A DNA stretch of 64,000 nucleotides from assembly GCA_030248215.1 (NCBI GenBank), contig JASANG010001633.1, forward strand, positions 62,001-126,000, written 5' to 3'. Each line of letters starts with the position of its first letter. Within the stretch, counting starts at the first letter, position 1. A program made the translations under genes and the position numbers. Of the stretch, positions 16,097 through 27,244 are shown piece by piece. The stretch comes from Enoplolaimus lenunculus (Eukaryota > Nematoda > Enoplea > Enoplida > Thoracostomopsidae). The notes beneath the pieces were generated by a model. The model was not told where the DNA came from and ran no database searches. It was given only the letters and a program-made list of their open reading frames with translations.

Positions 16097-17793
16097 CCCT
16101 CAATGGCCCGACAGTCTACATATGTAGACATAACCAGTTCGGCAATTGATTGTTCGGCAGGTGCTATAGTTAAGAATCTATTGTTTAATTTCCATCGATA
16201 ATTATTCTGTTATAGTAGTATAAAAAACTTATAGCATTGTGGGAACAAAAGTTTGCTGTACAGTGAGTCATATACCTATATAACCCGACCGTCTACATAT
16301 GTAGACAGATGTTGATTTGATCATAGTTTGAGTTTTGACAAGCATTGGAACGTTTTGTTCTTACACACGGTTTTGTATGGTGAGGTAAATTCAGGGAAAT
16401 GTCAGGTTTGCATAAATTATCTTTGACTGAGGTCGTACGACGTGTATTAGAACCAAGTGATTCAGAGACAGAAGATGACAAACCGGACGACAATAGTTCA
16501 AATGACGACTCAGAATCAGTTGAGTTAGGTCAATGCAGTAGTGAAGAAACTGCTATTTATGAGCAAGATAGTGATGGTGAATTACAAAAACAATCGGACG
16601 CATCTAGTAGTGAGTTGAGCGATATGGACGAGACTTCTAGTGGAAGTAATGTGTTTTTGTCAGCGACGGGTGTTGAGTGGCATTCTACAACACCGCCTGT
16701 CCGTGTGTTAGCTAGAAATATAATTCGCTTTCGCGAAGGCACTGCAGTAAACCCTACAACAGAGTCACAAGCATTTTATCTTTATATAAACGAGCCCATT
16801 TTACATACAATTCAGCGACTCACTAGTAGGCGACTGCGGGCGCGCAATTTTTCAACGCTACCAATGTGTGAGCTGAAAGCTTGGCTTGGGGTGGTAATCA
16901 GAGCTGGTGCAGATCGCGATAACATGTCTCCAGTGCACAGGCACAATAATGGCAAATCGCCGCAGCGTACCTCCGGTGCTAAAGTCAACAAACGAACAAG
17001 AGGTCTATAGCACCCGATTTTTATGGGACCACAATAACCGCATAATGTTGGCGTCTTATTGTCCAAAGAAAAATAAAAATGTGCTATTACTAAGTTCAGT
17101 TCATGTGAAAAACGAAGTTTGCACCAGCAGAGAGGACAAAAAACCAGCAGTTATCTTGGATTATAATTTGGGAAAAGGCGGGGTTGATGAAATGGACTCT
17201 TGCATTGATGATTTTACCTGCAAACGCAAAACGAATCGTTATCCTCTAGTCTGCGTTTTCAATATGATTGATATTGCGTTGCACAACGCATTCATTGTCA
17301 TGAAACTGAACGGATATCAAAAGTCACGCAATGTTTTCATGAAAAAAGTAGCCGAACAACTAGCGCAAGACAATATGACCAAACGTTACAGTAGTGAAAA
17401 AATTTACGCAAAATCAAAGGATTCATTTATGGCTTACGGGCTGCCTCAAAAGCGAAACGAACCTTCTACATCTGGTAAACCGACCAAATGTCAGGTCACA
17501 AGTTGTCGCAAATCTACGAGATTGAGCTGTTCGTCATGTGGAAAACAAGTGTGCAAGGACCACATGAATCGCACCATAACGTGCAACGACTGTGCTTAAC
17601 TGGACAACGCGCCCGCAGTGGGAGGCTGGACGGGGAGCGGGTGGAACTCCGCCAGAACACTAGTTCTGACTGTCTCAAGCCAGTTAAAGGAGGAGAGCAC
17701 CCTGAGATAAGCCAAAACTAACGCTAGTTGTGTTGTCTACATATGTAGACCGTTGGGCTGATTAAGGTGAAAATTTTGCCGGGCCGTTGAGGG
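16097..17793 (+). mobile_element. piggyBac-superfamily transposon, internally deleted
   Basis: About 1.7 kb flanked by TTAA on both sides (16093-16096 and 17794-17797). The ends are CCCTCAATGGCCCG and its complement with one mismatch (17780-17793), as expected for piggyBac (CCC ends at TTAA). A 16-bp perfect palindrome GTCTACATATGTAGAC occurs near both ends (16114-16129, 16291-16306, 17735-17750). It carries a broken transposase gene. Confidence 0.93.
16399..17599 (+). pseudogene. piggyBac transposase remnant (DDE_Tnp_1_7), deletion plus frame change
   Basis: Two frames. Frame 1 (16399-17010) gives an acidic Ser/Asp/Glu-rich N-terminus typical of piggyBac, then the start of the domain (LKAWLGVVIRAGADRDN), after which the family similarity stops near 16925. 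Frame 2 takes up at about 16930 with CTGTIMANRR, then LDYNLGKGGVDEMDSC and a C-terminal Cys/His cross-brace finger (CxxxxC...CxxC...CxxH...CxxC) ending at 17599. The family has some 550-640 residues; about 150-200 central residues, including the first two catalytic Asp, are gone, while the third-Asp block (GGVDEMD) remains. It cannot be active itself. Confidence 0.88.
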
Positions 17794-17870
17794 TTAATGA
17801 ACCGAACAAATGATTTGAGCACTGAAACTTTTTACAAGAGAAAACTTTTCAAATATAAAACACATCCCCA

Positions 17871-18426
17871 CACTGCAAAAATTGGTCAGTCAAATTGTCT
17901 CTCTTCGATGTAGGCTATACGGAACTACACAAACTGAGTCAAACTCGACTCCGCCAGACTCAAATCCGACTCACTTAAGTCGCGTGTTTGACTCTGGCAG
18001 AGTCGAATTCGACTCGCTTTAGTCGCAGGTTTGACTCTGGCAGAGTCAAATTCGACTCACTTAAGTCGCAGGTATGCATCTGGCAGAGTCAAATTCGACT
18101 CACTTATGTCCCAGGTATGACTCTGGCAGAGTCAAATTCGACTCACTTAAGTCGCAGGTATGACTCTGGCAGAGTCAAATTCGACTCACTTAAGTCGCAG
18201 GTATGACTCTGATAGAGTCAAATTCGACTCACTTAAGTCGCAGGTAGGACTCTGGCAGAGTCAAATTCGTCTCGCTTAAGTCGCAGGTTTAACTCTGGCA
18301 GAGTTAAATTCGGCTCACTTAAGTCGCAGGTTTGACTCTGGCAGAGTTGAATTTTGACACAATTTGTGTAGTTCCGAAAAACCTATTTCGAAGGGAGTCA
18401 ATTTGACTCATCATTTTTTAGCAGTG
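17871..18426. mobile_element. S-family element expanded by a 43-bp minisatellite
   Basis: S termini (CACTGCAAAAATTGG; right end GCAGTG) enclose about 8.7 tandem copies (about 17985-18357) of a 43-bp unit containing GACTCTGGCAGAGTCAAATT and CACTTAAGTCGCAGG. Other S copies have one to two units. Confidence 0.88.
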
Positions 18427-18778
18427 CATTTCCAGTCTTTTTGGTGGCCCTCGAAGCTTGTTATACTCGCGTAATAATAACAATAATACTTAAAATTTTT
18501 GTCAATTTTAAGTATATGTTCTATTGACTCTCACAAGCTTAACCCAAGCGAGCTGTGTCGATAGTTGCTACAACTCATTTTCTCAGCTCTCAGCATGAAC
18601 CAACGCCAGATAAGCAAGCAGACTGCAACAATTTGGTTATTCAATATTAAGCGTTTTATATACGCCCATTTTTAAGTATTTTTCAATATATAATATAGAT
18701 AAATATAATATTATTAATGTATTACCATATATATCAGAAGCGGGCACACGGAGCGGAGCGAGGGGGTGGCGGCCGGCA

Positions 18779-19040
18779 TCCTCTGAAACTTTTTACAAAC
18801 AGTTCAATTTTTTGAATAAATGCGATTTTATTACATGGTCTAAAATGTGAAAAAAAAATGAAATCTAAACTTCAGCCTCCCTAAGAAAAGTTCTGGGATC
18901 GTCAATTGTATATATAATTGACGATGCCAGAATTTTTCTTAGGGGGGCTGACGTTTAAATTATATTTTTATATTTTAGACCATGTAATAAAACAGCATTT
19001 ATTCAGAAGCATTTAACTGTTTGTAAAAAGTTTCGAAGGA
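18779..19040. mobile_element. Near-perfect ~260-bp hairpin (foldback MITE)
   Basis: Arms of about 125 bp meet at the palindrome CAATTGTATATATAATTG (near 18919). Outer ends GAAACTTTTTACAAACAG and the inverse CTGTTTGTAAAAAGTTTC; inner blocks TACATGGTCTAAAAT and CCTAAGAAAA.TTCTGG also pair. Confidence 0.9.
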
Positions 19041-19061
19041 GGCGGATATGTGTATATATAC

Positions 19062-19147
19062 TGCAAAAAATGAGTCAAATTGACTCTCTCCGAAATAGGC
19101 TTTATTCCTGACTACACAAACTGAGTCAAAATTCGACTCCGCCTATA
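19062..19147. mobile_element. S-family fragment
   Basis: CTGCAAAAAATGAGTCAAAT, then the CTCCGAAATAGGCTTT block; truncated after GACTCCGCC. Confidence 0.7.
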
Positions 19148-19304
19148 TATGTATGTATATGTCGAGTTTGGAGTACGGAACCCAGTCCAAAAAGAAAGAG
19201 ATGTATTTGTATGATTTTTAAACCAATTTGAACTTAATTGTTTTGATTTCTAAATTATTCATGAAATGCTTATAATAGATTTTAAAACTTACGATTAAAG
19301 TTCA

Positions 19305-19477
19305 AGCCAATGTTACTTTGAGAGGCGTAACAGTAGATTAAGCGTATTTCTAAGCCTAAGCCTAAGCCCAAGCCTAAGCCAAAGCCTAAACTTAAGCAAA
19401 AAAAGTAATATAGAATCTAAACCTACTTTTTTATAGACCGACCAGAAACCTTGACGCCTTTTAAAGTAACATGGACC
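19305..19477 (+). mobile_element. H2 hAT-like MITE
   Basis: GCCAATGTTACTTTGAGAGG to TTTTAAAGTAACATGGACC, CCTAAGCC tract inside. Confidence 0.85.
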
Positions 19478-19479
19478 AA

Positions 19480-20739
19480 ATTTCATATGGCTGAATAAAT
19501 ATTTTCACATAAAATAACGTTTAATACAATAATTCTTGAAATATAACCACCAAGTTTGAGATTTGGTCGTTTAATCTAAAACATGATTGGCTGGTTACGA
19601 GCCTTGAAACAAAATCTGAGCTTTAAATGGCCAATCACTTATTGCTTGCAGTAAAGTCTTCAAAATTTCAGTACTATTCGAGTTGGGGGTAGTGGTATAT
19701 TAACAAATCAGCTTTGGCGATGGCTGATTCTGAACCAGCGGTTCAGATACTAATTGTTGGTTTCTTGATAATATGACACTGGCCAATAATAGCAATCAGG
19801 ATAATATGGCAGTGCCAGAAATTTGGTTAAAAAATCCGAGGACCCCCTGAATAATGGAGTGGTCTTGTCACATATCAGCCAGGCGCGTAGCAGCTTATCC
19901 AAAAAAACGGAAGGCACAGTCTAAACGCACCGCGAGCGAAGCTACAAAGAAGCCAAATAAGCGTGAATGACGTGATGCTTAGCCAGAAATGATACAGTGG
20001 GTTGGTTTGGCCGAAGACCCCTGGGTGCCTGGGCCGCATACTGCGGAACGGTGGCGGTAACTGGGGCCCTGGGCGATGCCTTGACACTACCAGAAACCTG
20101 TCAATTTGGCCTGAGGATGGTTGTGAGTCTCGTCGCCAGGGTCTTGGTTCATTATTTGTCAAAGTATAAAAGAAAATTTTGGTCTCAGTTTGGCGTGAAA
20201 TAAATATTTAATTAGTCCCAAACTCAATAAACTACCCAATTCAAACCTGGTTCGCGGTGGCCAAAATGCTTACCTAACCTAAACCCAAAAGTTATATTAA
20301 TTGTATATACATAATCCTTTTGTTCGTCCAGCTATAAGGTTGGCCAGAAAGATAATTTGCACATAACAATATATCTCTTCGAAGCCGAAACATTGTTGCA
20401 CCTATACGCAAGAATCGAATCTAATACAATGCGTGAACTGCAGAAGCAATTATTGCAAAATTGCAAAGATAAATAAATATGCGCTAACGTGGTTAATTAT
20501 TACTCGTCAAAATATAAGCTTTGTGTGAATCGGAATGCTAAAGTTGAATGCCCTAAATACTGGGGTATGTTCCAGGATGGATCTGATTAAATGGTAAACG
20601 ATGGCGTCTACCAAGGCACAGTTTGGTTACCGTATTCCATAAAGGTGACATAAAATTTTTGAAAATGATATATATTTACCGAATTTGGCACTCGAATTAA
20701 TTCCAAAATGCGTATCGCTTATAGAAAGACTGGATAATC
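19480..20739. other. No gene recognised
   Basis: A GC-richer stretch (19875-20160) opens frames of 60-95 codons but no known domain or splice structure supports them. Confidence 0.35.
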
Positions 20740-21050
20740 GCTATTTAACAAGAGTGTGTCACTGGATACACTCAGTGCAGAAAACAATGTACTCAGCACG
20801 CGTTGCGTTTTCGCCCTACCCGCCCCTAATTTAGAGGGGGTACAACCGGTGCGAACCATGGCACTTTATGTATGCGGTGTCAAACATGCTTCCCTTATAG
20901 TTTAATTTAGGGATATTCATGTGATAGCGACCCCCCTCTAAACAAGGGAGGGGGGTCGGCTAAAAACGCAACGCCCGGTGGTACATTTTGGACCATGCGG
21001 GACCTCAAGAGTGACACACTCCTGTCATTATCCCCTCTTGCTATAACTTA
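20740..21050. mobile_element. Repeat family with CCCCTCTAAA ends, orientation B
   Basis: Inverse-orientation partner of 10893-11200: GGTACAACCGGTGCGAACC, CTTATAGTTTAATTTAGGG, GATAGCGACCCCCCTCTAAA, ending ACTCCTGTCATTAT. Confidence 0.8.
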
Positions 21051-21343
21051 TTACGAAATATATTTATATTAATTTTTGTTAGCTGACATATATATTTATT
21101 GACAGAAATACATATTTTACGCTTCCTCCCCCCCCCCGTGGCTTACATCCCGGCTCTGATGCCGCTTGGACCCTTTATGAATCCTTGTAGCGTTCGATAC
21201 AAAGAATAGTACTTGGAATTTTGCAGTTTGCATGCGCTAAATCGGGCAATTATTTGCATTATGACAGCAATTAGACATAATAACAATACAGTAATATTTT
21301 ATTTATGCTTGTTGATTATTAATATGAATATATATACGCATAT

Positions 21344-21735
21344 CAGGGTGCAACCGGAATTCCGGTTCCGGCATTTTTTCACCTTCCGGTTCCGGCAAAT
21401 TTTTCCGGAATTACAAATCCGGTATTAAAATTTGGCATGTGGAACATAACATATTCTACTAAAAACGAGTATAAAAATAAAACTGATTTCATTCGTTTAA
21501 TATAAAAACTTTGACAATCGCCGAAAATAAACCATCGAAGGTAGATTTCGCGTCCGTGGATTATGAAAATCTAAAATACAGCAGAAGAAGTGAATACCTA
21601 TCTCCAACTAGGGTTATTTCATCAATAATACTGCAAAAAGAACATTAAAACGAATTTTTCGGTGACATGTATTTTTCATTTTCCGGTTCCTTTCAAATTC
21701 CGGTTCCAGTAAATCGTAATTCCGGTTGCACCCTG
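21344..21735. mobile_element. C-family hAT-like element, 392 bp
   Basis: CAGGGTGCAACCGGAATTCC to the inverse GGTTGCACCCTG, GGTTCCGG repeats inside both ends; flanks ACGCATAT/TCGCATAT (7 of 8). Interior block near 21490-21680 is shared with 57478-57665. Confidence 0.92.
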
Positions 21736-21879
21736 TCGCATATATATCGATATATCAAATCAAGTGTGAATATATAAACCAAATAAAATTTTCAATTTAT
21801 TTCTACTTTAATCAGCAATGTTTGAATTACGACACCGTCACATTTCCATACTTCGAAACTTTGGCCTGTATGTTCAAAT

Positions 21880-22090
21880 CTGTGTAAAAGATGTCTACCA
21901 GTTGGTGATAGATCTTGTAACTTTGAGGTCGAATTAATGAATATATTGATGATCCAAATTCAGCACATGTTTCTAATTTGATTTGTTCTACTTCTGTACC
22001 AATTTTGAGATCTGCAAATGTACCTAATGCTCAGCCAGTTTGAACACCTATCGAAAACTGGTCATATTCTATACGGCATTTCATAAGATG
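21880..22090. repeat. CAGTTGGTGATAG-type repeat
   Basis: TACCAGTTGGTGATAGATC and ACCTATCGAAAACTGG, the same motif pair as in the cluster at 37.0-38.1 kb. Confidence 0.55.
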
Positions 22091-22420
22091 GGTCTTGAAC
22101 TTAAACAATAGGAAACTAAAAACATGTTGCTAAAATCTTCTAGGTCAAACCAACACTTTCCACACAGATTTCAAAAGGTTCATGGCTGTGCTTAAAGCCA
22201 TGATTTCAACAATTTTAATACGTTAATTTAAATCAAAAACAAACAGTTTTATTGTCGCATTTCATTGGTTGAATTATTTGTGACTATTTGTCATTGGCTA
22301 AAACGTCGCACATCGTCAGACATTTTCGATTTGTCACGGTTGTGAAATAAATTTTCAGTATTTGTTTTGTTCCAGCCACGCTGGTGAAATGTTTAAAAAT
22401 GGAAATGTCCCCCCATACAG

Positions 22421-22705
22421 ACCAGTGTAGTATTGGCACTTTTTACTTTTTAATCGGGGGATTACCGCCCTATGAACCCCCGCAATATCAAAGAACCCCC
22501 AAGCCCCAACACTAAGCTGTTCTTATACAAAAATATACCTTCAATAGTACCTATTTACCTACTCAAAATTAATAATAAACTGTTTAGCGCGGGGGTTACA
22601 GGGGAGACAACCCCCATCTTGGTTAGGGTTCCTTGAAATTGAGGGAGCTACAGAGGGCGGCAGATCCCCTGATTGGAAATTAAAAAGTGCCCATATTACA
22701 CTACT
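22421..22705. mobile_element. hAT-like MITE, 285 bp
   Basis: Long imperfect inverted ends (GTGTAGTATTGGCACTTTTT left; inverse of ...GTGCCCATATTACACTAC right). Flanks CCATACAG (22413-22420) and CCATACAT (22706-22713) form an 8-bp target duplication. Confidence 0.85.
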
Positions 22706-22934
22706 CCATACATGAGGGAGGCTCTGGCGGAAACGAAATTTCCTACAATTTCATTGGATAAAATACTTTTCCTCGTTTCTGATTGGTTGAATCGGCGTAG
22801 TTCATGCTAAACCTTCTATTTGGCACATGAATTTGGATTACTGTAGTTTTCGATGAAAAATAAAACTGAACAGATCCGTAAGTCGTGGGTTCGAGCATCA
22901 CCGTGTCCGCAGCGAAATTTTCGTGGAGGGCTCC

Positions 22935-23105
22935 GAGGCGGATCCAAAAATTTGCGACGGGGGTGGGCTGGCAAATGTTATGAGACTCAAAAAATTGTAA
23001 AGTAGGACCTTATCGTTTTATCACCAAAAAATTTTCTGAGGGCGAAAAATTGTAGGGTGGACCTTACCATTTTAACAAAAATTTCTGATGGGGGGCCGGA
23101 ACAAG
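22935..23105. mobile_element. Repeat related to 13.1-13.3 and 61.6-61.8 kb
   Basis: GGCGGATCCAAAAATTTG to ACAAAAATTTCTGATGGGG, internally duplicated AAAATTGTA(A/G)(A/G)GT block. Confidence 0.6.
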
Positions 23106-23585
23106 AAATATAATAAAAACATTAAAAAATAATAATATATAAAGAATGTTAATTACAAGAAAAATGTAAAAAATCCAATAAATTTAAATGAAGACAGCCA
23201 TTAAATGAATAGAAACTAAAAAAGTGACAATAAACACAAAGAAAAATGGAAAAAACAAAGTAAAAAAATGTGTTTAAAAACATAAACAAAAAGAAGTAAA
23301 AAATAAAACAATTGTAATTGTTTTATGCAGTGTTAAATCTATATATTAAAGCTGGAATACCCCACATACGTAATTTGAGCGGCGGTTCAACATTTTACTG
23401 TATGTATATAATAACAAAAACACAGATATGCAAATTAGAGCAAGTTCTGTGCTTTGTTAATTAAGACGTTGAAACTGGCTTCAGGGTGGTTACGAAGACC
23501 AATCCAAGCTTTCGTAGCCGTTGTTCACAAAACTGCAGACCTACAAACATTCTTCATTTAGAAAAAATTGCACCAAAAATTACTC
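23106..23585. other. A-rich tract, then nothing recognised
   Basis: 23106-23320 is A-rich with AAAAA runs; no unit length is clear. The remainder shows no gene. Confidence 0.4.
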
Positions 23586-23739
23586 GGCCCATGTAAAGAT
23601 CAGGGGCAGAACGTTTTTCTGTGGGACTGCAATAGAGTAAGTTTAAGCTTTAGACTAATTTTTTAGCTTGGCTTAGGATTAGGTGTAGGCTTAGGAATAT
23701 GCTCATAATACTGTTCCGCCACTGTTCTTTACATTGGCC
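23586..23739 (+). mobile_element. H1 hAT-like MITE, 154 bp
   Basis: GGCCCATGTAAAGATCAGG to TTCTTTACATTGGCC; exact 8-bp target duplication AATTACTC on both sides (23578-23585, 23740-23747). Confidence 0.95.
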
Positions 23740-23955
23740 AATTACTCAAACAGTTTTGTGAACAGCCACCACTCACAAAATCTTTACGGTTTCTTGCAGT
23801 ACAGTGGTACTGGACAAAGTATTTGGAAATTTACTTTCACAGCAGAATTAGCATCATATTTCATAAATCTTAAATGTTATCTTAAACTTTAAATTCGCCA
23901 GAAATATTAATATTTTTGACACAAAGCACGCTTGAATACAGCCGAAAAATTGGCG

Positions 23956-24162
23956 GGCCAACGTATAAAACAGGGCTGTAACCGTAATATAAGGTTATTC
24001 CTAAGCCTAAGCCTAAAGCCTAAGCGTAAAAATGAGCTTAAGTCTACGCGTAAGTGCGAACTTATGATTAATGCGTAAGTAATAAAATTAGTCCAAAACT
24101 TAAGCTTATACTCTATTGCAGTTACACAAAAAACGTTCGGCTTCTGATTTTCGCATGGGTCG
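23956..24162 (-). mobile_element. H1 hAT-like MITE, diverged
   Basis: GGCCAACGTATAAAACAGGG to TTCGCATGGGTC with CCTAAGCC tract. Confidence 0.72.
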
Positions 24163-24347
24163 GTGAGCTTGAGTTTATAAATATACATATATATGCATAT
24201 ATAATATATAATTCATTTTTTTATTGATTTCATATGTTACATATAGGCGAATATTTTATAATCTGAGATAAAAATAGCGTTATAATACAACCAATTAAAA
24301 ATAGATAAAGCTACAAGTTCAACTTATATATTAATATATGCATATAT

Positions 24348-24510
24348 CAGGGTGCAACCGGAATTCCAGTTCCGGTCCTGGTTCTGGCATTTTTTCGCCT
24401 TCCGATTCCTGTTAATTTTTACCGGAATTAATAATTTCAGTAGTATTAAAAAATTTGGTCATTTTTTAAATTTGCTAATCTTTATGAAGCGTTTTAAAGC
24501 CACCCGTTCA
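24348..24510. mobile_element. C-family element, 3'-truncated
   Basis: CAGGGTGCAACCGGAATTCC and the following ~150 bp match 55213-55380; the other end is absent. Confidence 0.75.
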
Positions 24511-24844
24511 TTCAGAACTTAAATGTTAATCAGGTCACTGCGTTTTGGCTACATTCTTTGGTTTGATTCGAAATTTGCAGTTTACACGACCGCTAATCAC
24601 AACTCACACTAGCTAACTTCACCTAATAGAAAAGCTAAAGTTAATTAAACTAAAAATCACCATTATCAAACCCTGATGTTGGTCCCGACCATTACCAGTT
24701 GGGCTCCACATTAACCAGGTTCAAGCACAGAACAAACCTAGAAAACAGATTAATTTCTATAATTTAAAAGGTTAATATTCGAAAAGTGCAACACGTCATG
24801 CATGCGCTAGCAATCCATATGTTTACATGTATGTAAATATATGT

Positions 24845-24861
24845 TTGCATATATATATATA

Positions 24862-24900
<39 letters not shown>

Positions 24901-24925
24901 TTTATATATACATATATATGTTATT
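24845..24925. repeat. (TA)n microsatellite
   Basis: Interrupted TA repeat. Confidence 0.9.
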
Positions 24926-24929
24926 ATCA

Positions 24930-25692
24930 GGTGCAGGCGTTTTTGCTTGATTAACAATTAGTCAACGTCAAGACATGTGTTGCTAAGACAGGTTTCAGGC
25001 AAAGTTTACTAACCTGTGGTGTTTGGATTTGGAAAATAGTACGGGTTAAACGACTTGGGGGGTGGCAGTGATACCCCCTCAATTATGAAATGCCCCTACC
25101 AGCAGCAGATAACGCCTTCTCTTAGAACGTCTTAGTAAACTAGTACGGTTACCTCTTGGGTAATATTTCTACCCTAAATTTGACTACGCTCCTTAGACAA
25201 CGACTCTGGCTGATTCTTAAAGTTTTACGTTAAACTAACCAGGGTCGTAACCAGTTATTTCATCTCACAGGGGTAAACGTTCAAGAGATATTTATAAGCG
25301 AGCGCTTCGAGCGTGACATTTTGAACCTGTAGGATCCAGAAGGTTATCTTGATGCCTGTTAAAAGCGGGTTCATATCATTCGATCTCCTATTTTCAAACA
25401 CCACCCTCACAAACGTTTTTGCGATAAAATGGTAAGGTCTGTACATTACAATTTTCCTGGATCCGACACTGTTTGCCAAAATATACATCCCTCTGTCCAT
25501 CCGTATTTCACCTCACATTCGTCGTTCATCTGAGGTTGTTGTTGCGGTAGAAATGTTTAACTTTGCCCAAATTGCACTACGGTTGATTGCATAACAACTG
25601 CAGTTTATGCAATGCTGTAAAGTCGCATTGGCAGGGTAGAATAGGTTTAATCATATTAACAACTCTTAGGACATGACACCCAGGGCCGTATC
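24930..25692. other. No gene recognised
   Basis: No domain or repeat seen except a possible remnant of the AAAATGGTAAGG repeat near 25420-25470. Confidence 0.35.
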
Positions 25693-25700
25693 CAAGTCGG

Positions 25701-25885
25701 GGCCAATGTTACTTTGAGGGGCGTAACAGTAGATTAAGCGTATTCCTAATCCTAAACCTAAGCCTAAGCGTTGCAAAAATGTGTTCCTAAGCCTAAGTCT
25801 AAGCAAAAAAATGTAACCTAGAAACGAAACCTACTCTTTTATAGACCCTCCAGTAACCTGGGCGCCCCTTAAAGTAACATTGGCC
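25701..25885 (+). mobile_element. H2 hAT-like MITE, 185 bp
   Basis: GGCCAATGTTACTTTGAGGG to CTTAAAGTAACATTGGCC; flanks CAAGTCGG/CAAGTCAG (7 of 8). Confidence 0.93.
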
Positions 25886-26279
25886 CAAGTCAGAATAGAA
25901 GGAAATATATTTTCCGAAAATTTTTGCAACGGCTCAAAAAATTGATATTTAGGCCGTAAAATATTAACCTGCAAAGGTTAAAATATTTTCTCGATGAGAT
26001 AACAAAAAAACGTTTTAACCGTGGTTATCCCCTGGCGAAATGAATTTCTGGTTACGCTTCTGATGAGGGCGTTGGGTACAACAGTCCACTACTGGTTCAG
26101 GTGTTTAAAATCCATATATTTGATTAGGTTTCATTAAAAATATACTTGAGTTGAAGTTGTGGAAAAGTTATTGAAATTAATGCGAGTTAATTAATCACTA
26201 CATATGACATACAACTCGAGCGTTTATTGTGTTGAACGTCAACACGTTGGTTCTGGGCGCATATTCTAAAATATGTATA

Positions 26280-26532
26280 CACTGTAAATCCCAGTGAGTT
26301 GATTTTAACTCAGGTTGAGTTGAATCACTCAGTCTGAGTTAGGACTATCAGAACTCTGAATTTTGAGTTGATTCAATCCATTCTGAGTTAATGAATCAAC
26401 TCACCCAAAGTCAACTCGACTCAGAGTGAGAATTAGCTCATCTGAGAGTGAGTGAATGTTTACTGATATTAATTCACAAATAAACTAACTCGCTAGCTTA
26501 ACTGATTAATCAACTCATTGGAATTTACAGTG
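26280..26532. mobile_element. T-family palindromic MITE, 253 bp, TA target
   Basis: CACTGTAAATCCCAGTGAGT to its inverse; TA on both sides (26278-26279, 26533-26534), as in Tc1/mariner-type insertion. Confidence 0.9.
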
Positions 26533-27244
26533 TAGCGGCTATCATCATTTAGTAATACGTTTTCAAACTCGCTATTGCTGCTTCTAAACTCAAAATTGGT
26601 ACATAAGTAGAGCTAATCGAATGCAAAAAATGTGCCAAATGTTGAGCCTCTTCATTGGCTGAGTGAAAAGTTACAAGAACTATCGCCAACTGGTGATAGG
26701 TGCTACATAAATTTACACTGGCCCTGAATGTTAGTTTACGGTCGTTTATGGTAATGATTGGTTGGAACCTGTCCCCACCAAAAAACGACCATTCATTGTA
26801 CGATAATTACGATTCTTGTAATCAAATCAACCAATTACTTTTTTGCTCGCTTCCAGCACCAAATTCTAACCCCATTGCTGAGCATATCGCTTTAGAAGGC
26901 TTGGTAGAAAGTCAATCTTCGGCCAAGCACAGCTCATAAATTTATTTAAATATTTGAATTTGAATATCCACCCAGTTCAATATCGTATTTTTGACCGCAT
27001 TCAACTCGCGAATCAACTCATACTATGATTGGAAACGAAACGAGCAGAGAGTAACATTTATCCCGTTTGATTACGGTAGTTTGGCTGAGTTCTTGTCAAA
27101 ACCGCGTGTAAATATAATTAAATTTTTCAAAATTTCAAGATACTTATCACTTTATCTCTTGCTAACTGCCCCGCCTCTGTCAGTACTTTAAATGACTTCA
27201 AAATTTGAATTCAACTGCGCATTATATTTAAATTTAAATCCAGA

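Noticed and set aside
19875-20162. 95-codon frame in a GC-richer patch
   Set aside because: Overlapping frame on the other strand is just as open; no recognisable domain.
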